A stretch of 64,000 bases of DNA from Pseudoneobacillus sp042683745. GTDB taxonomy: Bacteria; Bacillota; Bacilli; Bacillales; Cytobacillaceae. Shown here in pieces: positions 43,960 through 52,672 of the stretch; the stretch's first letter is position 1, and the number at the start of each line of letters is the position of its first letter. The notes beneath the pieces were generated by a model. The model had not been told where the DNA came from. It did not search any database and saw only the letters and a list, made by a program, of their open reading frames with translations. The translations under genes were made by a program, and so were the position numbers. The stretch lies in contig NZ_JBHUJX010000019.1 of the NCBI RefSeq assembly GCF_042683745.1, positions 62,001 through 126,000 of the forward strand, in the 5' to 3' direction.

Positions 43960-45387
43960 CTATTTCACATCATACATTTTACATTTATCGTAAAATTTTG
44001 TTTTTCCTATTTGCAATAGCTTGGCTGCCTCTTGTTTATTTCCATTCGCTAAAGAAAGTGCATGGAGGATAGCTTGTTTTTCCGCTTGTGCAAGCGTTTC
44101 TCTTAATGGCAATACAGGTAGATTGTAAGACTCATTTCCTAGCTCATTTGAAGTATTCGTATCTTTCATTGATTCAAAGTTTCTATCCTGATCACGAAGA
44201 TAAAGTGGCAGATGAGCAAACTCGATTTGCCTCCCATCTAGAACATTTATCGCTCTTTCTAATACATTTTCTAGCTCGCGGATATTGCCTGGCCACGAAT
44301 GCTGCTGCAATCTTTCAATAACATGTTCCGATAATTTTATTCCCTTACGGAAAAACTTTTTTTCTAACTTATTTAATAGATTGGTTGCGATCAGTGGAAT
44401 ATCTTCTTTTCGTTTTCTAAGCGGTGGTATTTCAATTTTAATCACATTTAAACGATAGTATAAATCCTTTCGGAACTTCCCTTCCTCTACCATCTTCTCT
44501 AAATCCCTGTGTGTGGCCGCAATCACTCTTACGTCCACAGGAATAGAGCTTTGTCCACCTACGCGCTGGATTTCTTTTTCCTGAAGAACACGTAAAAGTT
44601 TACTTTGCATCGAGAGAGGCATATCTCCTACTTCATCAAGAAATATCGTCCCATAGTTGGCAATTTGAAACTGCCCCTTTTTCCCACCTTTTTTCGCTCC
44701 AGTAAAAGCACCATCTTCATATCCAAACAATTCTGATTCTAATAAATGCTCGGGTATCGAGGCACAATTAATTGGAACAAATGGAAAAGAGGAACGAGTA
44801 CTGTTGGCATGGATGGCATGGGCAAATAATTCCTTCCCCGTACCCGATTCCCCTAATAGCAAAACAGCCGACTGACTCCCTGAAATTCTTTCTGCAAGCT
44901 TTTTGGCCATTTGGAAGGATGGTCCTTCCCCTATTAAATCATGAAATGAATACTTACTTTTCATATCCTTTTCTAACTTGTTTTTGTAATATTTAAGCTC
45001 ATCCAATAAAGGTTGGATTTTCTTTTTATAATCCCACCAATCCTCAGGGGTTCTGAACATAACGGTTCCTAAGGCACCAACTAATTCCCCTTCAACAATT
45101 AGTGGAAAACGATTAGCAATCATTTCACTACCATTTATAGGCTGAACAACAGCCAACTCTGCTTGACCCGTATTTGCCACAATATGCATTCTTGTATTTT
45201 CGATGACATCTTTGACATTGCGGCCAATAGCATTTTCCACCGTTGTTCCTAAGAACTCACAATAAGCTGAATTGATATAACAAATCATACCTTCTCGGTC
45301 TACAATCACAATTCGTTCAGCTGCTAGATTAATAACTTCCTCTAGCCATTCATAAGGAATGAGATCAATTCCAGTGTTTTTCATCAT
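43960..45387 (-). CDS. PAS-containing sigma-54-dependent transcriptional activator
   Basis: The 475 residues contain an N-terminal PAS domain (about 20-120, ERIVIVDREGMICYINSAYC), an AAA+ domain (about 150-385) and a C-terminal Fis-type helix-turn-helix (HALSLANGNKQEAAKLLQIG). The AAA+ part has Walker A GESGTGKELF, the sigma-54 contact loop GAFTGAKKGGKKG, and Walker B GTIFLDEVGDMPL, with the arginine finger in FRKDLYYRLNV. It activates promoters with -24/-12 boxes. Its likely target is the ketone-body operon directly upstream, whose promoter has such boxes and paired palindromes. Start: ATG 45387, five bases after AAAGG. Confidence 0.9.
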   Translation of the reverse strand: MMKNTGIDLIPYEWLEEVINLAAERIVIVDREGMICYINSAYCEFLGTTVENAIGRNVKDVIENTRMHIVANTGQAELAVVQPINGSEMIANRFPLIVEGELVGALGTVMFRTPEDWWDYKKKIQPLLDELKYYKNKLEKDMKSKYSFHDLIGEGPSFQMAKKLAERISGSQSAVLLLGESGTGKELFAHAIHANSTRSSFPFVPINCASIPEHLLESELFGYEDGAFTGAKKGGKKGQFQIANYGTIFLDEVGDMPLSMQSKLLRVLQEKEIQRVGGQSSIPVDVRVIAATHRDLEKMVEEGKFRKDLYYRLNVIKIEIPPLRKRKEDIPLIATNLLNKLEKKFFRKGIKLSEHVIERLQQHSWPGNIRELENVLERAINVLDGRQIEFAHLPLYLRDQDRNFESMKDTNTSNELGNESYNLPVLPLRETLAQAEKQAILHALSLANGNKQEAAKLLQIGKTKFYDKCKMYDVK

Positions 45388-45472
45388 GCTCACCTTTGCT
45401 TACATTTATTTACTACTCATTATACCAAAAATCGACAACCACCAAAGGGAAGGTAATTCCAATTATAAAAAT

Positions 45473-45501
45473 GAACCTTATTTGCACAGCAAACAAGGTT
45501 C
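45473..45501 (-). terminator. Terminator after the 3-hydroxybutyrate dehydrogenase gene
   Basis: GAACCTTATTTGC (45473-45485) pairs with GCAAACAAGGTTC (45489-45501), one mismatch; ATTTTTATA follows on the minus strand. It separates the operon from its regulator gene. Confidence 0.82.
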
Positions 45502-45513
45502 AGAGAATCTTAG

Positions 45514-46299
45514 CTATTGAATAGTATATCCGCCATCCAAAACAACGGCTTGACCGGTGACGCCTCTTGCTTTTTCACTTGCTAGGAAAACAGCATAATC
45601 TGCAATTTCTGAAACATCTAACAGCCTTTTTTGTGGTACTAGCGGATAAATTACTTCCTCTAATACACGATCAAGCTGGACATTTCTAGTTGTAGCTAAA
45701 TCTTTTAGTTGATTTCTTACAAGTGGTGTATCAACATACCCAGGACAAAGCGCATTCACAGTGATCCCTTGAGCTGCTCCTTCTAAAGCTGCCACTTTGG
45801 TTAACCCAATGACACCATGCTTCGCACTGTTATAGGCTACTTTACCTGCAAAGCCAACAAGTCCATTAATAGATGCCATATTTATGACTCTTCCATACCC
45901 CTGCTTCTTCATTATTGGAAAAACATGCTTTATTCCAACAAATGGTGCTGTAAGCATTACTTTAATTAAGAATTCAAATTTTTCCGTAGGAAAATCCTCC
46001 AATGGTGAAACATATTGAAGTCCTGCATTATTGACTAAAATATCTAAGCTGCCAAAGGTGTCATAGGCAAGCTCAATAGCATTTTTAAATACCTTTTCAT
46101 CTGTAACATCACACGGAATAGCCAAAGCGCTAAATCCTTCTTCCCCCAGCTGTGTTGCTACTTGCTCACATTTTTCTTGATTCAAATCGGATATAACGAC
46201 CCTTGCGCCTTCAAGAGCAAAAGCTCTCGCTATTTCCAAACCAATTCCACTAGCCGAGCCAGTGATAAAGGCTACTTTTCCTTCTAGGAGCTTCCCCAT
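45514..46299 (-). CDS. 3-hydroxybutyrate dehydrogenase (SDR family)
   Basis: A 261-residue short-chain dehydrogenase: NAD-binding ITGSASGIGLEIARAFALEG, NNAG, catalytic Ser in NMASINGLVGFAGK and Tyr-x-x-x-Lys in VAYNSAKHGVIGL. The segment LCPGYVDTPLVRNQLKDLA and the QKRLLDVSEIADYAVFLAS tail are typical of bacterial 3-hydroxybutyrate dehydrogenases (like B. subtilis YxjF). It interconverts 3-hydroxybutyrate and acetoacetate in the cytosol. It is the last gene of the ketone-body operon. The start ATG 46299 is seven bases after GGAGG. Confidence 0.9.
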   Translation of the reverse strand: MGKLLEGKVAFITGSASGIGLEIARAFALEGARVVISDLNQEKCEQVATQLGEEGFSALAIPCDVTDEKVFKNAIELAYDTFGSLDILVNNAGLQYVSPLEDFPTEKFEFLIKVMLTAPFVGIKHVFPIMKKQGYGRVINMASINGLVGFAGKVAYNSAKHGVIGLTKVAALEGAAQGITVNALCPGYVDTPLVRNQLKDLATTRNVQLDRVLEEVIYPLVPQKRLLDVSEIADYAVFLASEKARGVTGQAVVLDGGYTIQ

Positions 46300-46416
46300 T
46301 CCTGTTCCTCCCAAATTCTTTTTGATATTTTTGGTAGAAAGAACCTTTAAAAGATAATTTTATGATGACCGGTTTCTCTGTTTTTTCTACCTTTCGGGCA
46401 ATATGAAATAAATGAA

Positions 46417-47070
46417 TTAACTTTGCTTCGCCAACAAAAGAGGGCTGACGGTAAAGGTCGCTTCTGTTTTCTCCTGAATTTCCTTTAAAGTGGCGCCTGA
46501 TTGTATTTCAGTCAATACCATACCGTTCTCTTTAAAATCAAAAACTGCCAATTCAGTGATTAATCGGTGTACTACCCTTTGTCCAGTCAAAGGAAGCGTA
46601 CATTGTTTTTTAACCTTCGATTCACCATATTTATTCGTATGCTCCATAACCACAACCACTCTTTTAGCTCCGTTCACTAGGTCCATGGCGCCGCCCATCC
46701 CTTTAACCATTTTCCCAGGTATCATCCAGTTCGCAAGGTCACCATTTTCGGCAACCTCCATGCCACCTAGTATCGCTAAGTCAATATGACCTCCACGAAT
46801 CATCGCAAAAGACTCTGCACTGTCAAAATAAGAAGCACCTGATACGGCAGTTACAGTCTCTTTGCCAGCATTAATCAGATCAGCGTCTACTTCTTCATCT
46901 GTAGGATATGGTCCAATTCCTAGCAATCCATTTTCTGATTGAAGCATGACATTGTACTCGTTTGGAATTTCATTCGCAACAAGGGTAGGCATTCCGATAC
47001 CAAGGTTTACGTTCATCCCATCTGAAATTTCTAACACCGCTCGTTTAATGATTTTTAACCGAACATCCAT
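46417..47070 (-). CDS. scoB: Succinyl-CoA:3-ketoacid CoA-transferase subunit B
   Basis: The 217-residue beta subunit of a class I CoA-transferase. The catalytic Glu lies in MLQSENGLLGIGPYP, and NLGIGMPTLVANEIP and GGHIDLAILGGMEVAENGDL are further signatures. It pairs with the ScoA product, encoded 15 bases upstream, to activate acetoacetate with succinyl-CoA. The order permease-scoA-scoB-dehydrogenase is the same as yxjC-scoA-scoB-yxjF in B. subtilis. AAAGGAGG precedes the start. Confidence 0.93.
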   Translation of the reverse strand: MDVRLKIIKRAVLEISDGMNVNLGIGMPTLVANEIPNEYNVMLQSENGLLGIGPYPTDEEVDADLINAGKETVTAVSGASYFDSAESFAMIRGGHIDLAILGGMEVAENGDLANWMIPGKMVKGMGGAMDLVNGAKRVVVVMEHTNKYGESKVKKQCTLPLTGQRVVHRLITELAVFDFKENGMVLTEIQSGATLKEIQEKTEATFTVSPLLLAKQS

Positions 47071-47085
47071 CCATCACAACCTCCT

Positions 47086-47787
47086 TTAAACACTAGCCAC
47101 AGTCCGGCGTTCAATTTTTTTCTCGTATGAGGATCCCATAAGGACATGTTGAACGTAAATGCCAGGAGTGTGAATATGATTAGGATCTAACTCTCCAACT
47201 CCTACGATTTCCTCTACTTCTGCAATGGTGATTCTTCCAGCCATCGCAGCTAGAGGATTAAAATTGCGTGCGGTTTTTCGGTAGATTAAATTCCCGTGAG
47301 GATCGGCTTTCCAGGCTTTCACAAGTGCAATGTCACCGACAATCCCTTTTTCTAAAATAAACATTTTCCCATCAAACTCTTTATGTTCCTTACCTTCTGC
47401 AATTGGAGTACCTACACCCGTTGCCGTATAAAAACCCGGAATCCCCGCTCCACCTGCACGAATTCGTTCAGCAAGAGTTCCTTGTGGCACAAGCTCCACT
47501 TCTAATTCTCCACTTAAAAATTGTTTCTCAAAAATTTTGTTTTCTCCAACATAGGAAGAAATCATTTTTTTGATTTGCTTGTTTGCTAATAAAAGACCTA
47601 AGCCCCAATCATCAACCCCACAATTGTTACTTACAATCGTTAGGTCCTTCACTCCCTTATCTCTTAGAGCTAGGATCGCCTTCTCAGGTATCCCACAAAG
47701 GCCAAAACCACCAACAATTAAGGTTGCACCATCATGTATACAATCGATAGCTTCATCAAAGGAATACAACACTTTCCCAGTCGCCAT
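47086..47787 (-). CDS. scoA: Succinyl-CoA:3-ketoacid CoA-transferase subunit A
   Basis: The 233-residue alpha subunit has the glycine-rich CoA site GATLIVGGFGLCGIPEKAI, then NNCGVDDWGLGLLL, RIRAGGAGIPGFYTATGVGT and KADPHGNLIYRKTARNFNP, all standard for ScoA/AtoD. It forms the hetero-oligomer with ScoB. AGGAGATGG precedes the ATG. It lies 38 bases after the permease gene in the same operon. Confidence 0.93.
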   Translation of the reverse strand: MATGKVLYSFDEAIDCIHDGATLIVGGFGLCGIPEKAILALRDKGVKDLTIVSNNCGVDDWGLGLLLANKQIKKMISSYVGENKIFEKQFLSGELEVELVPQGTLAERIRAGGAGIPGFYTATGVGTPIAEGKEHKEFDGKMFILEKGIVGDIALVKAWKADPHGNLIYRKTARNFNPLAAMAGRITIAEVEEIVGVGELDPNHIHTPGIYVQHVLMGSSYEKKIERRTVASV

Positions 47788-47825
47788 GTAACCATCTCCT
47801 TTTTTGCCACTTATTCCGATATTGA

Positions 47826-49268
47826 TTAAACAATTCCTAAAAGCGTGTATAAAGTAATGATAAAGAAAACAGCAAGTGTTTTAATAACCGTTATTGCGAA
47901 AATGTCACGATAAGATTGTTTATGAGTTAAACCTGTCACAGCTAGTAATGTGATAACAGCCCCATTATGCGGAAGTGTATCCATTCCACCAGATGCCATT
48001 GAAATTACACGGTGCATCACTTCCGGAGGAATATTGGCAACTGCAATGGCCTTATTATAAGTTTCAGACATCGCACTTAATGCAATACCCATCCCACCTG
48101 AAGCTGAACCGGTAATACCTGCAAGAGTCGTTGTTGTCACTGCCCCATTTACTAATGGGTTTGTAAACGTACCAGAAATGCCATTACTAATCACAGCGAA
48201 TCCTGGTAGCGCTGCAATTACTCCACCAAATCCGTATTCAGCTGCTGTATTCATCGTCGCTAACAACGAGCCACCGATGCTTGTATTTAGACCTTCTTTA
48301 AAGTTTTGCGTAACACGCTTCCAATCGAATAAAATAGTTGAAATAATACCAACAATCAATGCCATTTCAACAGCCCAAATTGCTGCAACTGTCGAAACAT
48401 CCATAACACCTAGAGCTTTCATGCCTATTTTTGAAAAATCAAAGCCCTCTGGATACCATTTAGGAATAAGAGTAACAAAGACTTTATTCATCACACCAAC
48501 AAGAATAAGTGGAACAAAAGCTAGAATTTGACGTCCAAGAGGTTGATTCGTTGAAAGCTCCTTAGTAAACGATTCGTTATCAGCCAACTTATGAGCCTCA
48601 GCTGCTGCAGCCGTTTCCGAACCAAATCCAAAGTAACCTTCTCCAGCTCTTTCTGCCTTTTTACGACGAGATTCAAGATATAAAAGACCAACAATAAGGA
48701 CAAAGATTCCACCTAAAATCCCTAAAACTGGTGCTGCATAAATATCTGTTTTAAAGAATGAGGTTGGTATAACGTTTTGAATTTGTGGTGTACCAGGTAG
48801 CGCGTCCATCGTAAAGGTAAATGCTCCTAGAGCAATCGTTCCAGGAATGAGTCTTTTTGGAATATTAGCTTGTCTGAATAACTGTGCTGCAAACGGGAAA
48901 ATTGCAAACACGGCTACGAACAGACTCACACCACTGTACGTTAAGATTGCTCCTAATAATACAATCGCTAACATCGCCCGCTTCGCACCAATTGAACGAA
49001 CAATCGTTTTTGCAATTGACTCAGCAAGTCCAGACATTTCAACCACTTTACCGAAAATAGCCCCTAATAAGAAGACAGGGAAATAGTTCTTAATAAAGCC
49101 AACCATTTTATCCATAAAAATGCTTGAAAAAAACGGCATTACATAACTTGGTTCTGTTAATAAGACAGCAAAAAGTGCACAAATAGGCGCAAACAATATG
49201 ACGGAAAATCCTCTGTACGCAACAAACATTAAGAGTCCGAGTGCCAATAATATAATGATTAAATCCAT
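47826..49268 (-). CDS. GntP family permease, probable 3-hydroxybutyrate/acetoacetate uptake
   Basis: A 480-residue membrane protein with about 13 helices. GntP-family features include GAIFGKVVEMSGLAESIAKT, DALPGTPQIQNVIPTSFF and SGGMDTLPHNGAVITLLAVTG near the C-terminus. The family imports gluconate and other organic acids with protons. Its place at the head of a ketone-body operon suggests 3-hydroxybutyrate or acetoacetate as substrate, an inference from context (YxjC-like). AAGGGGG precedes the ATG. A sigma-54-type promoter and a cre box lie within 130 bp upstream. Confidence 0.88.
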   Translation of the reverse strand: MDLIIILLALGLLMFVAYRGFSVILFAPICALFAVLLTEPSYVMPFFSSIFMDKMVGFIKNYFPVFLLGAIFGKVVEMSGLAESIAKTIVRSIGAKRAMLAIVLLGAILTYSGVSLFVAVFAIFPFAAQLFRQANIPKRLIPGTIALGAFTFTMDALPGTPQIQNVIPTSFFKTDIYAAPVLGILGGIFVLIVGLLYLESRRKKAERAGEGYFGFGSETAAAAEAHKLADNESFTKELSTNQPLGRQILAFVPLILVGVMNKVFVTLIPKWYPEGFDFSKIGMKALGVMDVSTVAAIWAVEMALIVGIISTILFDWKRVTQNFKEGLNTSIGGSLLATMNTAAEYGFGGVIAALPGFAVISNGISGTFTNPLVNGAVTTTTLAGITGSASGGMGIALSAMSETYNKAIAVANIPPEVMHRVISMASGGMDTLPHNGAVITLLAVTGLTHKQSYRDIFAITVIKTLAVFFIITLYTLLGIV

Positions 49269-49321
49269 GTAAATCCCCCTTGTGTTATTAATTTCTAATT
49301 ACCCTATTTTTCCTACCCCTT

Positions 49322-49335
49322 AGTAAGCGTTTACA
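49322..49335 (-). promoter_or_regulatory. cre site in the ketone-body operon leader
   Basis: Read on the minus strand, TGTAAACGCTTACT fully matches the cre consensus. It lies between the -24/-12 promoter and the first gene, suited to a CcpA roadblock. Confidence 0.82.
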
Positions 49336-49378
49336 AAATAAAGCCTAAACCTCCTTTTCTATCACTACATTTTTTAAT

Positions 49379-49394
49379 TGCAACTTTCGTGCCA
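49379..49394 (-). promoter_or_regulatory. Sigma-54 (SigL) -24/-12 promoter of the ketone-body operon
   Basis: The minus strand reads TGGCACGAAAGTTGCA: a perfect TGGCAC(G)-N-TTGCA promoter with correct spacing. Transcription should start near 49367, giving a leader of about 100 bases before the permease gene. Confidence 0.9.
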
Positions 49395-49502
49395 ATATAA
49401 CAATTAATTCTAAATTATCAAAATACGATTAAAAATAGTTACTAGTTACATAGTTTAATTTGTCATTAATTCATTTTTTGAACATGTCCCATTTACTAGA
49501 AA

Positions 49503-49567
49503 TTCCGCAATAACGGAAATTATTCAAATGAAACATTCCGATATTGCGGAAATTTCCGACTTTTCGG
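49503..49567. promoter_or_regulatory. Paired palindromic enhancer sites (UAS) for the sigma-54 activator
   Basis: TTCCGCAATAACGGAA (49503-49518) and TTCCGATATTGCGGAA (49536-49551) are palindromes with TTCCG/CGGAA ends. The second is the reverse complement of the first with one difference. Their centres are 33 bp apart (three helical turns), and they lie about 110-170 bp upstream of the -24 box, the typical position for sigma-54 activator binding. A shorter TCCGA-N4-TCGGA follows at 49554-49567. Confidence 0.78.
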
Positions 49568-49703
49568 ATTCATAGTTATGAAATTTTACCGAATTAATTT
49601 ACACACTTAATCAAATCGTTTAATCAATCTAATTTAGGTAGCCCAATCACTAGGCAGATTAGGTATAATAATAACTACTATAATGAGAAAGGAAAATGAA
49701 AAT

Positions 49704-50585
49704 TTGAGCAATTTACATCGTATTATTTGGTTTGATGACCAAGTTCGGATGAAAAGGTACCCTAATAGTAAAAATATCGTTCAAAAATTTGAAATTTCTA
49801 GTCGTCAAGCTTTGCGCGATATTGAATATTTAGTTAACACAATGGGAGCCCCCTTGCAATATGTACCCCAAAAAAGAGGCTATGAATATATAGAGGATAC
49901 CTACATTCTTCCTTACCAGATCATTACCGAAGAGGAGCAAAAAATCCTCAGCTTTCTTGCGCACCGATATGGACAATTTTCATATGAAAATTCCTCTTCT
50001 ATAAATAGGCTCGCCTCCTTATTTAAGCGCCTCGGAGGTAAACAAGTGAGTGTAACCGACTCGTATCCCTTTTTTTCTGTTCACAATTTTTTAATCGATC
50101 TTATCCACAAAATTGATTTTGCCATAACAGAAAAAAAATACATACATGTCACTTATTACTCCCATGATTGCCAATCGCATGTTACGAAACATTTAGAGCC
50201 GATTACATTACTTTATAAAGGAAGTAGCGATTTTCTTGTATCATATAGCCCTGAAGATCAGGAGGAAGTGCTAACGGAATTGAAAGACATAAGTGAAATG
50301 ACCATTTCAGATAAGACTACAAATCTAGTTATAAATAGTAAGAAGCATTCTTTAACAAAAGTTCCTTTTGAAGCAAAAGTAGAATTTCTCTTTCCCTTCG
50401 AGGGTAATTCCTGGTTAGGATATAACATAAAATGGATCGAAAAAAAGGCTTTTACCATCGAGTTTTATGATGTGGAAAGCTTTTTAGACCAGTTATTAGG
50501 TTCTTCAAATACGATTAAATTAATTGGTCCAGAGTGGTTAAAGGATAAGCTTTTTGAAAAATGTCGTACTATTCTTCAAGGATAA
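49704..50585 (+). CDS. WYL-domain transcriptional regulator
   Basis: About 293 residues: an N-terminal winged helix (IVQKFEISSRQALRDIEYLV, the DeoR-type HTH used by WYL proteins) and a central WYL-like domain (EKKYIHVTYYSHDCQSHVTK, then HLEPITLLYKGSSDFLVSYS), with a C-terminal extension. WYL proteins sense small ligands or nucleic acids. The start is probably TTG 49704 with AAAGGA ten bases before; ATG 49683 has no ribosome site. It ends 11 bases before the first BtrH-like gene and heads what looks like a five-gene operon. Confidence 0.75.
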   Translation: MSNLHRIIWFDDQVRMKRYPNSKNIVQKFEISSRQALRDIEYLVNTMGAPLQYVPQKRGYEYIEDTYILPYQIITEEEQKILSFLAHRYGQFSYENSSSINRLASLFKRLGGKQVSVTDSYPFFSVHNFLIDLIHKIDFAITEKKYIHVTYYSHDCQSHVTKHLEPITLLYKGSSDFLVSYSPEDQEEVLTELKDISEMTISDKTTNLVINSKKHSLTKVPFEAKVEFLFPFEGNSWLGYNIKWIEKKAFTIEFYDVESFLDQLLGSSNTIKLIGPEWLKDKLFEKCRTILQG

Positions 50586-50596
50586 AGGAGTCAAAG

Positions 50597-51616
50597 ATGG
50601 CAAGAAATGTTTTACAGAATATTCAAATTGAGAAAGATTCCAATTCGTATATAAATTGTCTTCACGCTGTTTTAAGTAATTGTGGCTTGTTTGAAGGTCC
50701 CAAGTATTTACTTTCGGGTATGACTGGCATGGCTTTCAAATTCACAATCGAAAAAGGGATTTCACCTAGATCCGTTCATGCATATGGACCTTGGGTAAGA
50801 GATAATTGGAAAGCTGTTGATAATTTGGGGATTTACAATTCCGCACAGGCCGACCGGTGCAGGCATCGAACGTTTCCTTTAATTCAGCAAAAAGCAATCG
50901 AAAATATTAAGATGTCAATCGATAAAGGAATAGGTGTTTTATATTGGTGCCCACCTTTTGGGGTGATCCATGGGTATGATGATGAACAGAGAATTTTTTA
51001 TTATTTAGAAGGGGACGATTTTTTTCAAAGAGGCGGGATTGCCACTCGTGAAGAAAAGATTTGTCTATTCGATAATATTTGCTTAAACCCCTCCCTTATT
51101 TGGTTTTATCAAACCTTTGATGAAAAGATTAAGAAAGAGTTAAAGGATATTTATCTAGATTCCTTAAATGATGCGATGGTTGTATGGAACCAACCTCCAA
51201 ATTCTCATTCTGCGTCGGGACAATCCGCTTACCCTTATTTGATAAATGAATTAGAGACAAATGAGTTTCATCTAGAAGGGGCAGCATACACTTTAGATAC
51301 ATATGCTACATCCAAGTTTGAAATCTATCAATATATGAATGAAGTAAAAGTACTGTATCCTGAACTTTCACAATCTAGTGAACTATTCTCTGTGGTCCAT
51401 TCCATCTATAAAGAAATACAAAAAATCATCCGTTATGAAAATAGACATACACGTATTGAAAAACATCAATGCAAACCAATAAACGGAATGCTAAAGGAAG
51501 CAGAAATCTTTGAGAATGCAGCGATGAAGGAAATAGAAAGATTCCTGAACAATCAGCCTGCAGATAGACAAATTGATTTATTCAGAACGAATTGGCTCCA
51601 AGGCGATGATAGATAA
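50597..51616 (+). CDS. BtrH-like (butirosin H N-terminal domain) protein with putative active-site Cys/His
   Basis: This 339-residue protein resembles the BtrH N-terminal family (papain-like fold): NSYINCLHAVLSNCGLFEGP opens the domain with Cys21 at the expected helix start, followed by LLSGMTGMAFKF, and GVIHGYDDEQRIFYYLEGDD supplies His126 and the GYDDE strand. In butirosin biosynthesis BtrH transfers an acyl group from a carrier protein to an aminoglycoside. No carrier-protein gene is nearby, so the reaction here is open. The C-terminal half (about 190-339) is helical. ATG 50597 follows AAAGGAG. The family call is from memory of its motifs. Confidence 0.6.
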   Translation: MARNVLQNIQIEKDSNSYINCLHAVLSNCGLFEGPKYLLSGMTGMAFKFTIEKGISPRSVHAYGPWVRDNWKAVDNLGIYNSAQADRCRHRTFPLIQQKAIENIKMSIDKGIGVLYWCPPFGVIHGYDDEQRIFYYLEGDDFFQRGGIATREEKICLFDNICLNPSLIWFYQTFDEKIKKELKDIYLDSLNDAMVVWNQPPNSHSASGQSAYPYLINELETNEFHLEGAAYTLDTYATSKFEIYQYMNEVKVLYPELSQSSELFSVVHSIYKEIQKIIRYENRHTRIEKHQCKPINGMLKEAEIFENAAMKEIERFLNNQPADRQIDLFRTNWLQGDDR

Positions 51617-51633
51617 ATAAGGATGTGAATCGA

Positions 51634-52575
51634 TTGGGTAAGAAAAATCTTCCTATAAGCTACGTGCGAAATAGTTCTACTATCATTGATCCAATGTACA
51701 GCATTTTGGATTATTTAAATATCATTCCATTTAATCAAGACATTTTTTCTGGTGTATCCAGTCTAGTTTTTCGATTTTCTGTAAATAGAAAATTAGATTT
51801 TCCATCCACTTTTATTTACAACTGGAATGAAAATTGGTTAGCTACTGACTTTATCGGTATTTACTCAAAAATGTACTCTTCTTATACAGATGACTTCACC
51901 TTTCCTCTGTATCAAAAGAAATTACTTCATGCAATAATTAAAAATATTAATGATGATATCCCTTCGATTATTTGGAGAGATGAGTTTGTTGTGGTTAAAG
52001 GATACGATGATGAGAAGAAAGTACTCATCTATACAGATGGTGAAGCTGAGCATCTACTCTCTTATCCTGAGCTAGGATATAGTTCACTGCCCATGTGGTG
52101 TATCCATTTATTCAGTAAAGATAAAATCATCTTGGATGAAAAAGAACTATATCTTGAATCTATTTTTCAAGCAGTGTACAAAGCTAGATCACATGATCCT
52201 AGCTTATCTGAAGAGCATTATGCTTGTGGACTAAAGGTCTATGACTTTATTAATGATGCCCTAAAAGACAGATTAACACTAGATGAAAGTACCATCCGAA
52301 CTTTAAAAACATTTTCTGCACTAAAACACCAACTAAGTAACTATTTCCATGCAATAAAATGGAAAATGCCAGAGCTGGCCGCTACTCTTGATCAACTTGA
52401 TAACCTTTCAGACGTTTTTTCTACCATTAAAGAGCAATTGTATTCAGGGAAACCAGCATCATTAATTCCACTATTTACTCAAGCCAAAAAGTTTGAAACC
52501 AATTTTTTCCAATCACTAGAAGAAACGTACCAAGTAGAATTCCATAATCGAATGGGTTCCATTTGGCTACGCTAA
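51634..52575 (+). CDS. BtrH-like paralogue lacking the putative catalytic residues
   Basis: The 313 residues align along their length with the preceding protein: SGVSSLVFRFSV matches SGMTGMAFKFTI, and FVVVKGYDDEKKVLIYTDGE matches GVIHGYDDEQRIFYYLEG. The Cys position is Pro20 (IIDPMYSIL) and the His position is Lys (VVKGYDDE), so it cannot use the same chemistry. It is probably a non-catalytic subunit or binding partner. The start is TTG 51634, ten bases after AAGGA; an upstream GTG overlaps the ribosome site. It lies 17 bases downstream of its paralogue in the same operon. Confidence 0.6.
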   Translation: MGKKNLPISYVRNSSTIIDPMYSILDYLNIIPFNQDIFSGVSSLVFRFSVNRKLDFPSTFIYNWNENWLATDFIGIYSKMYSSYTDDFTFPLYQKKLLHAIIKNINDDIPSIIWRDEFVVVKGYDDEKKVLIYTDGEAEHLLSYPELGYSSLPMWCIHLFSKDKIILDEKELYLESIFQAVYKARSHDPSLSEEHYACGLKVYDFINDALKDRLTLDESTIRTLKTFSALKHQLSNYFHAIKWKMPELAATLDQLDNLSDVFSTIKEQLYSGKPASLIPLFTQAKKFETNFFQSLEETYQVEFHNRMGSIWLR

Positions 52576-52594
52576 TTTTTTAAAAATTATTGCC

Positions 52595-52611
52595 ATGACA
52601 TTATATGTCAT
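52595..52611 (+). other. Short hairpin between the BtrH-like and zinc-ribbon genes
   Basis: ATGACAT-TAT-ATGTCAT is a perfect inverted repeat in the only sizeable gap (97 bp) of the operon. No T-run follows, so it may be an RNA stability element or operator rather than a terminator. Confidence 0.4.
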
Positions 52612-52672
52612 ACCACCTTTGGTACTCTATGTAAGAGATCTAAGTCTTAATAGTATCAAGAGGTGAACAATA

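Noticed and set aside
43654..44019. A 121-codon plus-strand frame with many Ser/Ile residues
   Set aside because: It is the antisense of the MCP remnant; the minus strand has the recognisable protein.
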